NCBI RefSeq assembly: GCF_047675955.1
Contig: NC_132925.1
Location: 22,716,688-22,780,687, forward strand
Direction of reading: 5' to 3'
DNA: 64,000 bases
DNA from: Chlorocebus sabaeus
Lineage: Eukaryota; Chordata; Mammalia; Primates; Cercopithecidae
Part shown: positions 47,083 to 57,599 of the stretch, one piece after another
Position numbering within the stretch: position 1 is the first letter of the stretch
Layout: the number at the start of each line of letters is the position of its first letter
Notes under the pieces: generated by a model
What the model was told of the DNA's origin: nothing
Databases searched by the model: none
What the model saw: only the letters and a program-made list of their open reading frames with translations
Position numbers and translations under genes: made by a program

Positions 47083-47483
47083 TGCATTAGTCTGTTCTCA
47101 CGCTACTATAAAGAACTACCTAAGGCTGAGTAATTTATGAGAAAATTTTAGTTTAGTTGACTCACAGTTCCACAGGCTGTACAAAAGGCATGGCTATAGA
47201 AGCCTCAGGAAACTTACAATCATAGTAGATGGTGAAGGGGAAGAAAGCCTGTCTTCACATAACTGGCAGAAGAGAGAGAGAGCGAGTGAAGAAGGAGGTG
47301 CTACACACTTTCCACAACCAGATCTCTTGAGAATTCTATCATGAGACAGTACTAGGGGGATAATGCTAAACCATTAGAAACCACCTCCATGATCAAAACA
47401 CCTTCCATCAGGCCCCAACTCCAACACTGGGAATTACAATTCAACATGAGATTTGGGTAGGGACACAGAGCCAAACCATATCA
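47083..47483 (-). mobile_element. 5' LTR of the MST provirus
   Basis: 401 bp; starts 'tgcattagtctgttctcacg' and ends 'cacagagccaaaccatatca'. Confidence 0.85.
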
Positions 47484-47491
47484 ATACTCAA

Positions 47492-47812
47492 TTTTTCTTT
47501 TCTTTTCTTTTTCTTTTTTTTTTTTTTTTTTTGAGATAGTTTCTCACTCTGGCACCCAGCAAGCTGGAGTGTAGTGGCATGATCTTTGCTCAGTGCAGCC
47601 TCTACCTCCTGGGCTGAAGCCAGTCTTTCACTTCAGCCTCCAGAGTAGCTGGCACATGGCACCATGTCTGGCTAAATGTTTCCATTTTGTGTAGAGACAA
47701 GGTCTCACTATGTTGCCCAGGCTAATCTTGAACTTCTGGGCTCAAGGACTCCTCCTGCCTCAGCCTCCCAAAGTGCTGGGATTACAGGCATGAGCAACAG
47801 TGCCTGGCACAT
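47492..47812 (-). mobile_element. AluJ element, antisense
   Basis: T/C-rich tail, then 'tttgagatagtttctcactc', 'gcagcctctacctcctgggc', a linker, 'agagacaaggtctcactatg', and 'gtgctgggattacaggcatg'. Both monomers are present; divergence fits AluJ. It lies a few bases beyond the MST provirus. Confidence 0.9.
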
Positions 47813-49419
47813 ATTTTGCTTCTAATTTTTTTGTTTTATGTACAATTTTGTGAAACTGATAGTAACTTCCATACTTGCCCACTACTTCACTTTTCTCCAA
47901 ATAAAATATACATAAGTACACAATATATTTTTATGCCATTTGTTCTGGCTTGTATTAGAAATAGATTTCCTTTTTAAGAAATATAAAGTGAATTTTAAAA
48001 AGCTATTGTCATATGCTGAGGAGTTTGAAATAAAATTAATTGTTTTCTTTAGGAAAAAACCATAAATGCAAATCGGGCGGGTATATCCCAAAAAGTAAAG
48101 TTAATTCTGTTTAAAAGTATATTTAAATGAATAAGTTGCTAGTATTTCACTTAAATAAGAAGTTAGTATTTTGGATTTGATTTTGACATGGCAAAGCTCA
48201 TGTTATCTTTAATATCCAATTTAGCTTTTTAACTTTTTCATATGATAATAAACTTTGGTAACTTTATTCACAGGTTCATAGAAGCACACCAAATCAGAGT
48301 TCTGATAGCTTATGTTGACAACCAAGTATTGGCTTATGCCAAGGAATTCCTGATTTTTCCAAGGCTCTTTGAGTCAGATTTATGTTCAGTTATTTCTTAT
48401 TTTTTCCCAAATGATTAAGTTCAGCTTTTGCAATGTGGCATTAGTCATGCTTACTATTTCAGCAAGATAATATTTAAATCTGTATTTTAATTTTAAAATG
48501 TTATGGGAATTTAATTTTCAGGATCCTCTAATATTTTCTGGTATTTGCAGATTTCTACTCATTGAGACAAAGTTTAGTGATTTATGATTTCAGAGAAGAG
48601 AAACTCTTCTTCCAGTTTTAGAAAGTCCAAATAATTATTTGCGATCCATATATATATATATCTTTATAATCTTATTTTTTATCTGCTTATAAAAGAGCAT
48701 AGTGAGACTTATGAAAGTAGTATTGTGTACCTCAATCCCAGTGGAGCTCTCTGCTCAGTTTGGTTTAACTCTAATATTTTGTTGCTGTTTTTTCTTGTGA
48801 CTTCTCCCATCCTTGTGATCACACAGATCATAAATTTCATAGAAACTCCTTTCTAATCTCATTTCTCAAGAACTGATTACTGATCAAACATGTCCTAATT
48901 CACCAATTTTGTGAACTTCCTCTCTGAAAGTATATGTTTGAGTTTGTATATGGTATAACCTAGAAAATATTTAATAAAATACAATTTCTTTATTGTCACT
49001 CTACTCCCCTTACTTGTTATGTGGATTTACTTAAATTTCCATTATCCCTGTTAAAAATGCTCACCATAATTTCTCAAAATCTTCTCTTCTAGGTATTTTC
49101 CATCAGTGTCCCTACAAATCCTCTTCTGATTTAGCCAAGGATTTTCTAAAGCATCAATAAAGATGACAATTAAAACTTGTTTGGAATAATTCAGCTCATT
49201 TCTATGGCAAATTTATCCATCACTTATATCGAAGCTATGAATATACTTTTCCCTCATATATTATCCTGAGAGTGGACTTATATATTCTTTCAAAAATATG
49301 AGGTTTCATGCTGTGATAGTTGAATATAGGTTAAGATGACTTGCTTCTGTAGGATTAGTCACATCCTGAGTTCTGAGACAAAACTGGCATTTAATGAAAT
49401 AATGGTGCTTAAAACATTT
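47813..49419. other. Unassigned AT-rich DNA
   Basis: No gene or recognised repeat; a short (TA)n lies near 48648-48661. Confidence 0.4.
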
Positions 49420-50311
49420 TCTAGGGACTCTTAGGAGTTCTCAGAGTCCCTTTCAGGGATTCTGCAACATAAAAATAATTTTAATAATAATACTAAGATA
49501 TTCTTTACCTTTTTAAACTCTCATTTTCTCATGAGTAAAGTTTTTCAGAGGCTACATCATTGCATATTGCAACACAATGTATCAACACAGAAGCAGGTAC
49601 GAAAATTTAGCTGTTTCTAATAAGAGAGATATTAGAGAGAACTGTAAAATACAAAAATACCACTCAATTTTAACTCTTTTATTGTTGTTTCAGAAAGTAT
49701 AGCTTTTAAAGATAAAATGTTATTAAAATGTAGTGTTTTTTAATGTTGATTTTAAATAAAATAATAAATATTTTTACTTTCTGTTTTGATTTCTAATACA
49801 GTAATTGCAGACAGTGATATAATTTGGATCTGTGTCCTCACCCAAATCTCATGTTGAACTATAATCCTCTATGTTGGAGGTGGATCTGATTGGAGGTGAT
49901 GTGATCATGGGGGTGAATACTTAATAAATTGCTTGGCACCTTCACTTTGGTGTTGTTCTTGTGACAGAGTTTTCATGATATCTGGTTGTTTAAAGGTGTG
50001 TGGTACCTTCCCCCCATTCTCTTTCTCCTGCTCCAGTGGATGTGAAGTGATGGCTCCCCTTGCCTTCTGCCATGATTGTAAATTTCCTGATGTTTCTGCA
50101 GAAGCTGAACAAAAGTCACTGTGCTGCTTGTATAGCCTACAGAATGGTGAGTCAATTACACCTGTTTTCTTTATAAATAACCCAGTCTTAGGTATTTATA
50201 GCAGTGCAAGGCTGGACTAATACAGACAGATTGCTTACATAAATCAAAGCTCTTGAGATCCTCAACACCTTTTAAGTAAAAGGTTCGGATGCCAAAAGTT
50301 TGAGAACTACT
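49420..50311. mobile_element. hAT-Charlie DNA transposon fossil, split by an MST LTR
   Basis: The left part (49420-49814) has 'gagtccctttcagggattct', 'taataataatactaagatat', 'cattttctcatgagtaaagt', 'cagaggctacatcattgcat', and 'aaataataaatatttttact'. The right part (50225-50311) has 'tcaaagctcttgagatcctc', 'aacaccttttaagtaaaagg', and a terminal 'gccaaaagtttgagaactac'. Joined around the LTR these make one continuous non-coding Charlie-type element. The exact family is not assigned. Confidence 0.7.
49815..50224 (+). mobile_element. Solo MST LTR, sense, with perfect 5-bp target duplication
   Basis: 410 bp from 'tgatataatttggatctgtg' to 'gcaaggctggactaatac' plus a, with 'gaggtgatgtgatcatgggg', 'atgattgtaaatttcctgat' and 'ctttataaataacccagtct' between. 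The pentamer gacag occurs at 49810-49814 and 50225-50229. No internal region remains, as after LTR-LTR recombination. The frames 49933-50220 (plus) and 49973-50155 (minus) lie wholly within it. Confidence 0.95.
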
Positions 50312-50479
50312 CTTGTAGAGGTTGCCTACCTGCTTTTTGAATCTTGAAGTATAGCCAGTCTTCTACATACAAACAAAGAACAACTTGTAAAGCTAGCTCT
50401 AGTTAGTACCAAATCTAAGTATTTGTTCAGGTCCTATGTCCTGTTAAATTTCTTGTTCATCTTGATGGAGAAATAGTGA

Positions 50480-50950
50480 GCTCCAAAATTGGGGCCTGGC
50501 CTGGAAGAGTATCTGGGCTTCACTCAGAAAAGGATTCAATGGTAAGCTGATGGTGTTAGATGGCAATCTTTTATTGAATGGTACTGCTCCTTATGGAGCA
50601 GGGCTAACTCGTAGGCAGTGTGTCCAGAGTCGATAACATATGAGTTGTTGGCAATTGTATATATACCCTTTTATATCCACTTTTAATTAAGGTACAGGTT
50701 GATGCAAATTAAGGGGTGGGTTATTTAGAACCTTCTAGGAAAGGACTGATAACTTCTTTGTTATTGCCTTGGCACTTGTAAACTATCACGGTGCTGGTAG
50801 AAGTGTCTTACACGAATGAACAATGAAGGCAACTAGGGATTGCTTTTGTTGTAATCTGGTGGTTTCTGCTATTTTCTTTACTTCATTCCATTGTGACAGG
50901 AGATAGGTCTTCTAGTCTCCTACCTCAATCTGATCTACATTCTTGTCCTC
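50480..50950 (-). mobile_element. Probable LTR-type repeat, family unknown
   Basis: Blocks such as 'gttgatgcaaattaaggggt', 'gggttatttagaaccttcta', 'ccttggcacttgtaaactat', and 'gtgctggtagaagtgtctta' look like an ERV LTR that I recognise only loosely. No ends or target duplication were identified, and orientation is uncertain. Confidence 0.4.
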
Positions 50951-51414
50951 CTGGATGATAGACTCTGATTCCTCTTCCCTGTGGCTTGAAAACTTTTTGT
51001 ATGCACTTCTTTGACTTATTGATCTTTGCTTGACTATAGTGTTAGTAAGATTTCAGGAGGGACATATTCCTTGTGCCGATTGAAGCCTGAGGAACTAACT
51101 CTTAACCTTGATTCAGCCAAAAAGATTATAAACTTCTATGCTTGTATTTGTACATTATGAGTTTGGCATAATGGACATTGATACTAATTATGCATCTGAT
51201 ATTTTATCTTGGATCTAATAGAGTTTATAATTCCCTTCCTCTCCATCAGTATCCCTGATGTGTTTATTGACTCTCACTATCTTCCTCTATGTCCAAATTC
51301 TAACTTTACCCTAGGATTGAGATTCCTCCCTGCCTTCTTCCATAAATTCATTCTGTTCTAGTCCTAATCCTCCAGTCATTCTCCTGATTTAGGTAAAGTT
51401 TTTCAGAAGTTACA
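50951..51414. other. Unassigned DNA
   Basis: No gene or recognised repeat. Confidence 0.4.
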
Positions 51415-51590
51415 TTTGCAATGACATGGATGGAACTGGAGAACATTGTGTTAAGTAAAATAATATAGGCACAGAAAGAAATGCTTCACATGTTCTCACT
51501 CACTTCTGGGAGTGAAAAATTAGAACAATTATTTTCATATGGTAATTGAGTAGAATAATTGTTAACAAAGGTTAGGAAGAATGTAAGGGT
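51415..51590 (+). mobile_element. Old L1 3' fragment, sense
   Basis: 'gacatggatggaactggaga', 'acattgtgttaagtaaaata', a tataggcacagaaagaaatg block, and 'acatgttctcactcacttct' then 'gggagtg' match the end of ORF2 and start of the 3'UTR of L1M-type elements. Confidence 0.7.
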
Positions 51591-51940
51591 GGTGTCTAGT
51601 CCTTGCAAGCCAGACTTACCACCTGCAATTAGAAATTCCAGATGTTTCCTAGTTTAGGCCTCTCTTAGCTCAGTCTACTACTAAGACACCTAAGCAACTT
51701 ACCTGGATTTTCTTGGTTGCAACAAAAAAATTCAAGCATAAAATATGTTCTTTATATGTATCAATTATAATCATTCAGGGATGATGAATTTTCACAAATT
51801 GAATATAATCATAAAACTAAAATCCAGATTTCAGAATCCATCTTTATCCACTTCTGGTCACTTGCAAAAATAAAACAATGCTTCTATCTTCTAGCAATGT
51901 AGAGGAATATACTTGTATTGGAAGTTTATATATATGAGAT
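51591..51940 (-). mobile_element. Probable old L1M 3' part, antisense, left of THE1
   Basis: Weak similarity near 51820-51940 to antisense L1 3'UTR. The left side of the THE1 insertion ('gtttatatatatgagat') joins naturally to 'gggatcaaataatgtgaact' on the right. The 51600-51800 part is unassigned. Confidence 0.35.
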
Positions 51941-52469
51941 TGTGTTAGTCCATTTTCATGCTGCTGATTAAGATATAGCTGAAACTGGGAAGAAACAGAG
52001 GTTTAATTGAACTTACAGTTCCACATGGCTGGAGAGGCCTCAGAATCATGGCAAGAGGCAAAAGGCACTTCTTAGATGGTGGCAGCAAGAGAAAATAAGG
52101 AAGAAGCAAAAACAGAAACTCCTGATAAACCTGTGAGATCTCGTGAGACTTATTTATTATCATGAGAATAGCATGGGAAAGACCAGCCTCCATGATTCAA
52201 TTACCTCCACCAACATATGCTGATTCTGGGAGATACAATTCAAGTTGAGATTTGGGTGGGGACACAGTCAAACCATATCATTCTGCCTCTGGCCCCTCCC
52301 AAATCTCATATCTTCACATTTCAAAACTAATCATGCCTTCCCAACAGTCCCCCAAAGTTTTAACTCATTTCAGCATTAACTCAAAAGCCCACAGTCCAAA
52401 GTCTCATGTGAGATAAGGCAAGTCCCTTCTACCTCTGAGCCTGTAAAATAAAAAATAAGCTAGTTACTT

Positions 52470-53111
52470 CTAGATACAATGGGGGTACAGTATTGGGTAA
52501 ATACAGCCATTCCAAATGGGAGAAATTGGCCAAAACAAAGAGGTTGCAGGTCCCATGCTAGTCTGAAATCCAGTGAGGCAGTGAAATTTTAAAGCTCTAA
52601 AATTATCTCTTTTGACTCCAGGTCTTACATCCTGGTCACACTGATGCAAGAGGTGGGTTCCCATAGTCTTGGGCAGCTCTGTCCCTGTGGCTTTACCAGG
52701 TATAGCCTCCCTCCTGGCTGCTTTCACAGGCTGGCATTGAGTGTCTGCGGCTTTTCCAGGTGCAAGGTGCAAGCTGTCAGTGGATCCACCATTCTGGGTT
52801 CTGGAGGAAGGTGGCTCTCTTCTCACAGCTCCGCTAAGAAGTGCCCCAGTGGGGAGTCTGTGTGCGGGCTCAGACCCCACATCCATGAGGGCCCTGCTCT
52901 TGCAGCAAACATTTGCCTTGTCATTGAGGTGTTTCCATAAATTTTCTGAAAAATCTAGGCGGAGGTTCCCAAACCTCAGTTCTTGACTTCTGTTCACTCG
53001 CAGGCTCAACACAACATGCAAGCTACCAAGGCTTGTGGCTTCCATCCTCTGAACCCACAGCCTGAGCTGTATATTGGCCCCTTTCAGCCATGGGTAGAGT
53101 GACTGGGACAC
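52470..53111 (-). pseudogene. THE1 internal ORF remnant, C-terminal piece
   Basis: 213 open codons on the minus strand, downstream of the 53381-53776 piece and separated from it by about 270 bp of broken frame. The product is Ala/Gly/Pro/Arg-rich with no recognised enzyme domain. Homologous pieces exist in the chimeric provirus (57751-58215) and the MST provirus (45312-45656), so it belongs to the family internal region, not to a host gene. Confidence 0.6.
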
Positions 53112-53380
53112 AGGGCGCCAAGTCCTTAGGCTTCACAGAGCATGGGGACCCTGGGCCCAGCACACGAAACTACTTTTTCTTCCTGGGCCTCTGGGCCTAT
53201 GATGGGAGGGGCTGCTGTGAAGGTCTTTGACGTGGCCTGGGAACATTTTCCCCATGATCTTGGAGATTAATGTTAGGGTCCTTGCTACTTATGCTAATTT
53301 CTGCAGCTGGCTTGAATTTCTCTTCAGAAAATGGGTTTTTCTTTTCTATCGCATTGTCATGCTGCAAATTTTTCAAACTT

Positions 53381-53776
53381 TTATGCTTCCCTTATAAAAC
53401 TGAATGCCTTTAACAGTACCCAAGTTACCTCTTGAATGCTTTGTTGCTCAGACATTTCTTTTGCCAGATACCCTAAATCATCTTTCTCAAGTTCAAAATT
53501 CCACAAATTTCTAGGGCAGGGGCAAAATGCTGCCAGTCTCTTTGCTAAAACATAACAAGAGTCAACTTTGCTCCAGTTCCGAACAAATTCCTCATCTCCA
53601 TCTGAGGCCACATCAGCCTGGACTTTATTGTCCGTATCACTATCAGTATTTTGGGCAAAGCCATTCAATAAGTCTCTAGGAAGTTCCAAACTTTCCCACA
53701 TTTTCCTGCTTTTTTTTCTGAGCTCTTCAAACTGTTCCAACATCTGCTTGTTACCCAGTTCCAGAATCGCTTCCAC
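53381..53776 (-). pseudogene. THE1 internal ORF remnant, N-terminal piece
   Basis: 131 open codons on the minus strand, starting with ATG at 53776. The product is acidic and charged (for example DSDTDNKVQADVASDGDEE) with a coiled-coil-like start (QMLEQFEELRKKSRKMW). Position and content fit the gag-like reading frame of THE1/MaLR internal regions. The function is unknown. It is unusually long for so old an element but is closed by stops, and no polymerase follows. Confidence 0.65.
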
Positions 53777-54160
53777 ATTTTTGGGTACCTTTCATCAACG
53801 CCCCACTCTATTATTCTGTTTTCACACTGCTGATAAAGACATACCCAAGACTGGGAAGAAAAAGAGGTTTAATTGGACTTATAGTTTCACATGGCTGGGG
53901 AGGCCTCAGAATCATGGTGGGAGGCAAAAGGCACTTTTTACATGGCAGCCGCAAGAGAAAATGAGGAAGAAGCAAAAGCAGAAACCCTTGATAAACCCAG
54001 CAGATCTCGTGAGACTTATTCACTATCACAAGAATAGCACAGGAAAGAGCAGCCCCCATGATTCAATTACCTCCCGCTGAGTCCCTCCCATATCATGTGG
54101 AAATTCTGGGAGATACAATTCAAGTTGAGATTTGGTTGGGGACACAGCCATACCATTTCA

Positions 54161-55601
54161 GGGATCAAATAATGTGAACTATTTTCTGTATAGCTTGTTT
54201 CATTCAACATTTATTATTTGTGATTTTTACATGTTATTGCATTATTCATTCCCATTGTTGCACAGTAATCCATTGTGATAAAATATTTCACTTTATGTAC
54301 CATCCTCCTATTGTTTTTGCTTATGAATAGTATTGCTATGAATATTTTAGTGTATTTTTAGATATATGTATGTATACATTTTTATTGGTTATATGCTTAG
54401 AAGTAGAATTGCTAGATTCTAGGATATGTTTATGTTCAGCTACAGTAGATAGCTTTAATAACATTTTAAAGTGATTGCAGAGAGCTGTACTCTGGTAACT
54501 ATTATAAGAGAATTCTGGCTAGGCCATGTCCCTGCCAAACACTTGCTATTTTTTATCTTTTGTATTTAATGCAGTAGTAGTAATACATCATGGTTTAATT
54601 TGCATCTCCCTGATGACCAATGTTGTTGAGCATATTTTCAGATGTTTGTTAGACACTTGAATACTCTTTTTATCTTGACGAAGTCTTTTGTCCATTTATT
54701 GTTTGATCATCATTTTTCTATTAATTTATAGTGCTTTACATATTCTGGTCATAAGCCTGTTTTCAGATATCTATCTTTCAAGTATTTTGTCTCACTCTGT
54801 TGATTACCTATTCATTCTCTTCAGGTGGTTTTTGGTGAATGAAAATCTCTTAGTTTTCATATTTCCTAAGTTATTACTGTTTTTCTTTACAATTAGCTCC
54901 TTGTTGTGTTAGGAATCCTTACAAATCTTTGCTCACTCAAAGGTCAGCAAAATGATTTTATATGTTTTCTTTTTAAAATTTTATTATTTAACTCTTTATA
55001 ATTGTTTTAAATAAATTTTAAGATTTAAAAAAATTGTATTGTTTTGGTATTTTACTTTAAAGTGTTATTGTTTAGATTGCAATCCATGTAGAATTGATTT
55101 TTGTATATGGCACAAGGTAAAGGTCAAGATAATTTTTTTTATATGGAAATCTAATCTAGCATTATTTGCTTAAAGATCATTGATTCTCACGCCGTATAGT
55201 ATCTCCTTTGTCATAAATTAGTTAATTCTGTTTCCAAACTCTTTTTTATTACATTGCCTTAGTTATCTATTCTTCTGTCATTACCATACTGCATTATTAT
55301 TATTATCACTTTGTAATAGGTTTTAATAATTAATAGTATAATTCTTTCAGGCTTATTCTTCTTCAAAGTTTTGTGTATTCTTGACCCATCACATTTCCAT
55401 ATAGATTTAAAACTAGATTTACAATTTTAATGAAAACAAATATAATATTTCAAATTTTGTTTGCATTATTATAGATTAATTTGGGGACATTTGGCATATT
55501 TTAAACATTTGAAGCCATGTATCATGTTATAATTAAGAAGTTATTTTTTACTCCTCATTTGCTAAGAGGTCTTCTCATAAATGATCAACTTTTAATTCTC
55601 T
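54161..55601 (-). mobile_element. Old L1M ORF2 fragment, antisense
   Basis: 'cttgtttcattcaacattta', 'tgcatctccctgatgaccaa', 'tgttgttgagcatattttca', 'gcaatccatgtagaattgat', 'tttttgtatatggcacaagg' and 'gtctttcaagtattttgtctc'-like sequence give the antisense order of the L1 ORF2 3' half. All frames are broken. It is interrupted at its left by the THE1 provirus and ends where the tandem duplication starts. Confidence 0.7.
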
Positions 55602-55610
55602 CTATGTTTA

Positions 55611-56190
55611 GAACTCTATAATATATGACGTTATTTTGTATATTTCAAATTAATGCATATTTTCATATATATTTTGCCTCATTTTTTTGGGTTCCTCCTC
55701 CTCTTCTTCTTCCTTCTCCTCCTCTGCCACCACTTCTTCCTCCTCCTCCGTCTTCTTCTTATTTTTCTTCTTCTCCTCCTCCTCCTCCCTCTTCTCCTCC
55801 TCCTCTTTCTTCTTCTTCTTCTTCCGCCTCCTCTTCTTCTTCTTCTTTTTCTCCTCCTCCTCCTCCTCTTCCTCCTCTTCTTCTTCTTCTATATATATTT
55901 AGAACACTATAATATATGACATTATTTTGTATATTTGACATTAATGCATATTTTTATATACATTTTGCCCCTTTTTTGAGGTTCCTCCTTTTCTCGTTCT
56001 TCCTTCTCTTCCTCTGCCACCGTCTCTTCCTCTTCCTCCTCCTCCACCTCTTCTTCTTCTTCTTCTCCTTCTTCTTCTTCCCTCCCTTTCTCTCTTTTCT
56101 TTTATTTTCCTTCCTTCCTTCCTTCCTTCTTTCTTTCCTTCCTTCCTTCCTTCTTTCTTTCCTTCCTTCCTTCCTTCCTTCCTTCCTTCC
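55611..56190. repeat. ~291-bp tandem duplication of AT-rich plus polypyrimidine DNA
   Basis: Copy 1 starts gaactctataatatatgacg at 55611; copy 2 starts gaacactataatatatgaca at 55902, a 291-bp offset. The match continues through 'ttattttgtatatttc/gacattaatgcatatttt' and 'tatattttgcc', then 'ggttcctcct', 'ttccttctc', and 'cctctgccacc', into diverging CT-rich sequence. The AT-rich head is about 90% identical, so the duplication is not recent. The right end is blurred by repeat expansion. Confidence 0.9.
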
Positions 56191-56357
56191 TTCCTTCCTT
56201 CCTTCCTTCCTTCCTTCCCTCCCTCCTTCCTTCCTTTCTTTTCTCTTTTCTTTTCTTTTCCTTCCTTCCTTCCTTCCTCTCCTCGTCCTCCTCATCCTCA
56301 TCCTCCTGTTCCTCCTCATCTTCCTCCTCCTTTCCCTTCTCCTTCTTCCTTATTCTT
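55690..56357. repeat. Long polypyrimidine tract: (CTT)n, (CCT)n, (CCTT)n
   Basis: Almost pure C/T on the plus strand, interrupted by the AT-rich head of the second copy (about 55890-55980). The run 56105-56284 contains 180 consecutive pyrimidines, mostly (CCTT)n. The right edge abuts an antisense Alu monomer, so part of it may be an expanded poly-A tail. Long low-complexity open frames on both strands here are artefacts. Confidence 0.95.
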
Positions 56358-56470
56358 CTGATACAAGTCTCAATATGTTCCCCAGGTTTGTTTCAAACTC
56401 TTGGGCTCATAGGGTCCTCCTCCCTCAGCCTCCTGAGTGGCTAAGATCCACAGCAATGACCACTGTGGCC
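56358..56470 (-). mobile_element. Alu monomer (FRAM/FLAM-like), antisense
   Basis: 'atacaagtctcaatatgttc', 'cccaggtttgtttcaaactc', 'ttgggctcatagggtcctcc', 'tccctcagcctcctgagtgg', and 'gaccactgtggcc' at the end. A single diverged monomer whose tail side faces the polypyrimidine tract. Confidence 0.75.
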
Positions 56471-57149
56471 AGTTCTCTTTTTTCCATCTGAGAAAATTTT
56501 CTTTTGGCCTAAAGGACTCATGTTTAGTGTATCTTTGTAGTTCAGACTGACTTGCAACTGATTCTCTCAGATTTTGTCTAAATATGTCTTTATTCAATCC
56601 TTATTTTTGAATGACATCTTTTCTGTGTTTAGAAATATAAGCTCAGTTATTTCATTTTTCTTTACTTGAAGATTTATTCTATTGCCATTTTCCCCCTAGA
56701 ATTTAGCAAATTTAATGTTCCTCATTTTAAGTCCGTGATTATCATTATAGTTCTAGCCTATTAACCCACTGAATTACAGAAAGTTGGTTGGTATTAATAT
56801 TACTGCTTCCTTCATTTATTTGAAAAGTTTAATTTTCTACTGCCTTCTGTGAATTCTATATTTTAAAAATAGATTTACCATAAAGAGTGGCTAAGAAAAT
56901 TCTAACATTTCTCATTTTATATTTTTAATTAATGATAGACTTAGATAGACTTTTTTTTGTATTTTGCCCCAAGCTGATTATTGACATATAAATATATATA
57001 TATTTCACACATCCAATTATATATTTAGATAAGGATGATACTATTCCAGGATATATTTATCTTCTTCTTTTCCTATTTCTCATTTTATCATTAGTCAGCT
57101 GCCTTTATTTCTCTGTCTCCAAAACAATTTGATTTCACCTGAGTCTCTA
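56471..57149. other. Unassigned AT-rich DNA
   Basis: No gene or clear repeat; may include more of the old L1. Confidence 0.35.
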
Positions 57150-57236
57150 GTGTATCTAGTGTATTCCTTTTCTTATTGTTGAGTTTTAGTATATTTTGGA
57201 TAACAGTTTTTTTTTTTTTTTAAACCAGATATGCTT
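57150..57236 (-). mobile_element. Old L1 fragment, antisense (target of the chimeric provirus), part 1
   Basis: 'ttccttttcttattgttgag' followed by 'ttttagtatattttggataa', 'cagttttttt' and 'accagatatgctt' is the antisense L1 ORF2 block that continues at 59936 after the provirus. Confidence 0.75.
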
Positions 57237-57599
57237 TATATTAGTCCATTCTCATGCTGCTGATAAAGACATACCTGAGACTGGGAAGAAAAAGAGGTTT
57301 AATCGACTTACAGTTCCATATGGCTGGGTAGGTGTCACAGTCATGGCAGAAGGCAAGCAGGAGCAAGTCACATCTTACATGGTTGGCAGCAGGCAAAGAG
57401 AGAGAGCTTGTGTGAGGAAACCCCCTTTTTAAAAACCACCTGATCTCATGAGACTTATTCACTATCATGAGAACAGCAGGGGAAAGATCAGACCTTGTGA
57501 TTCAATTACCTCCCACCAGGTTCCTCCCATGAAATGTGGGAACTGTGAGAGTTACAATTCAAGATGAGATTTGTGTGTGGATACAACCAAACCATATCA
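57237..57599 (-). mobile_element. THE1-type 3' LTR of the chimeric provirus
   Basis: 363 bp; starts 'tatattagtccattctcatg', passes 'gacttacagttccatatggc', 'ctgatctcatgagacttatt' and 'gattcaattacctcccacca', and ends 'ggatacaaccaaaccatatca'. Confidence 0.9.

Larger units (their letters stand above)
44768..47483 (-). mobile_element. Complete MST (MaLR) provirus, antisense, with 5-bp target duplication
   Basis: An LTR-internal-LTR structure of 2.7 kb. The flanking pentamers are acact (44763-44767) and atact (47484-47488), one mismatch apart. Both LTRs run from TG to CA-like termini and diverge visibly from each other, as expected for an old insertion. MaLRs are non-autonomous endogenous retrovirus-like elements presumed to have used ERVL-type machinery. 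No pol is present. A hAT element (46488-46733) is inserted in the internal region. Confidence 0.9.
51941..54160 (-). mobile_element. Complete THE1 (MaLR) provirus, antisense, with 5-bp target duplication
   Basis: LTRs at 51941-52280 (340 bp) and 53807-54160 (354 bp) flank an internal region of 1526 bp. The flanking pentamers are gagat (51936-51940) and gggat (54161-54165). The left LTR starts 'tgtgttagtccattttcatg' and ends 'cacagtcaaaccatatca'. The right LTR starts 'tctattattctgttttcaca' and ends 'acagccataccatttca'. Next to the right (5') LTR the usual tggtacca primer-binding core is missing: 'acgccccac' runs straight into the LTR, so a small deletion removed it. Confidence 0.92.

Noticed and set aside
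52470..53776. Possible domesticated retroviral gene
   Set aside because: Broken by about 270 bp of closed frame, homologous pieces in two other copies in the window, and no evidence for selection visible from sequence alone; kept as a pseudogene.
55625..56491. Long Leu/Ser/Pro-rich and Glu/Arg-rich frames, including 191 codons at 55916-56491
   Set aside because: Low-complexity translations of a (CTT/CCT/CCTT)n tract, open in most frames on both strands by composition.
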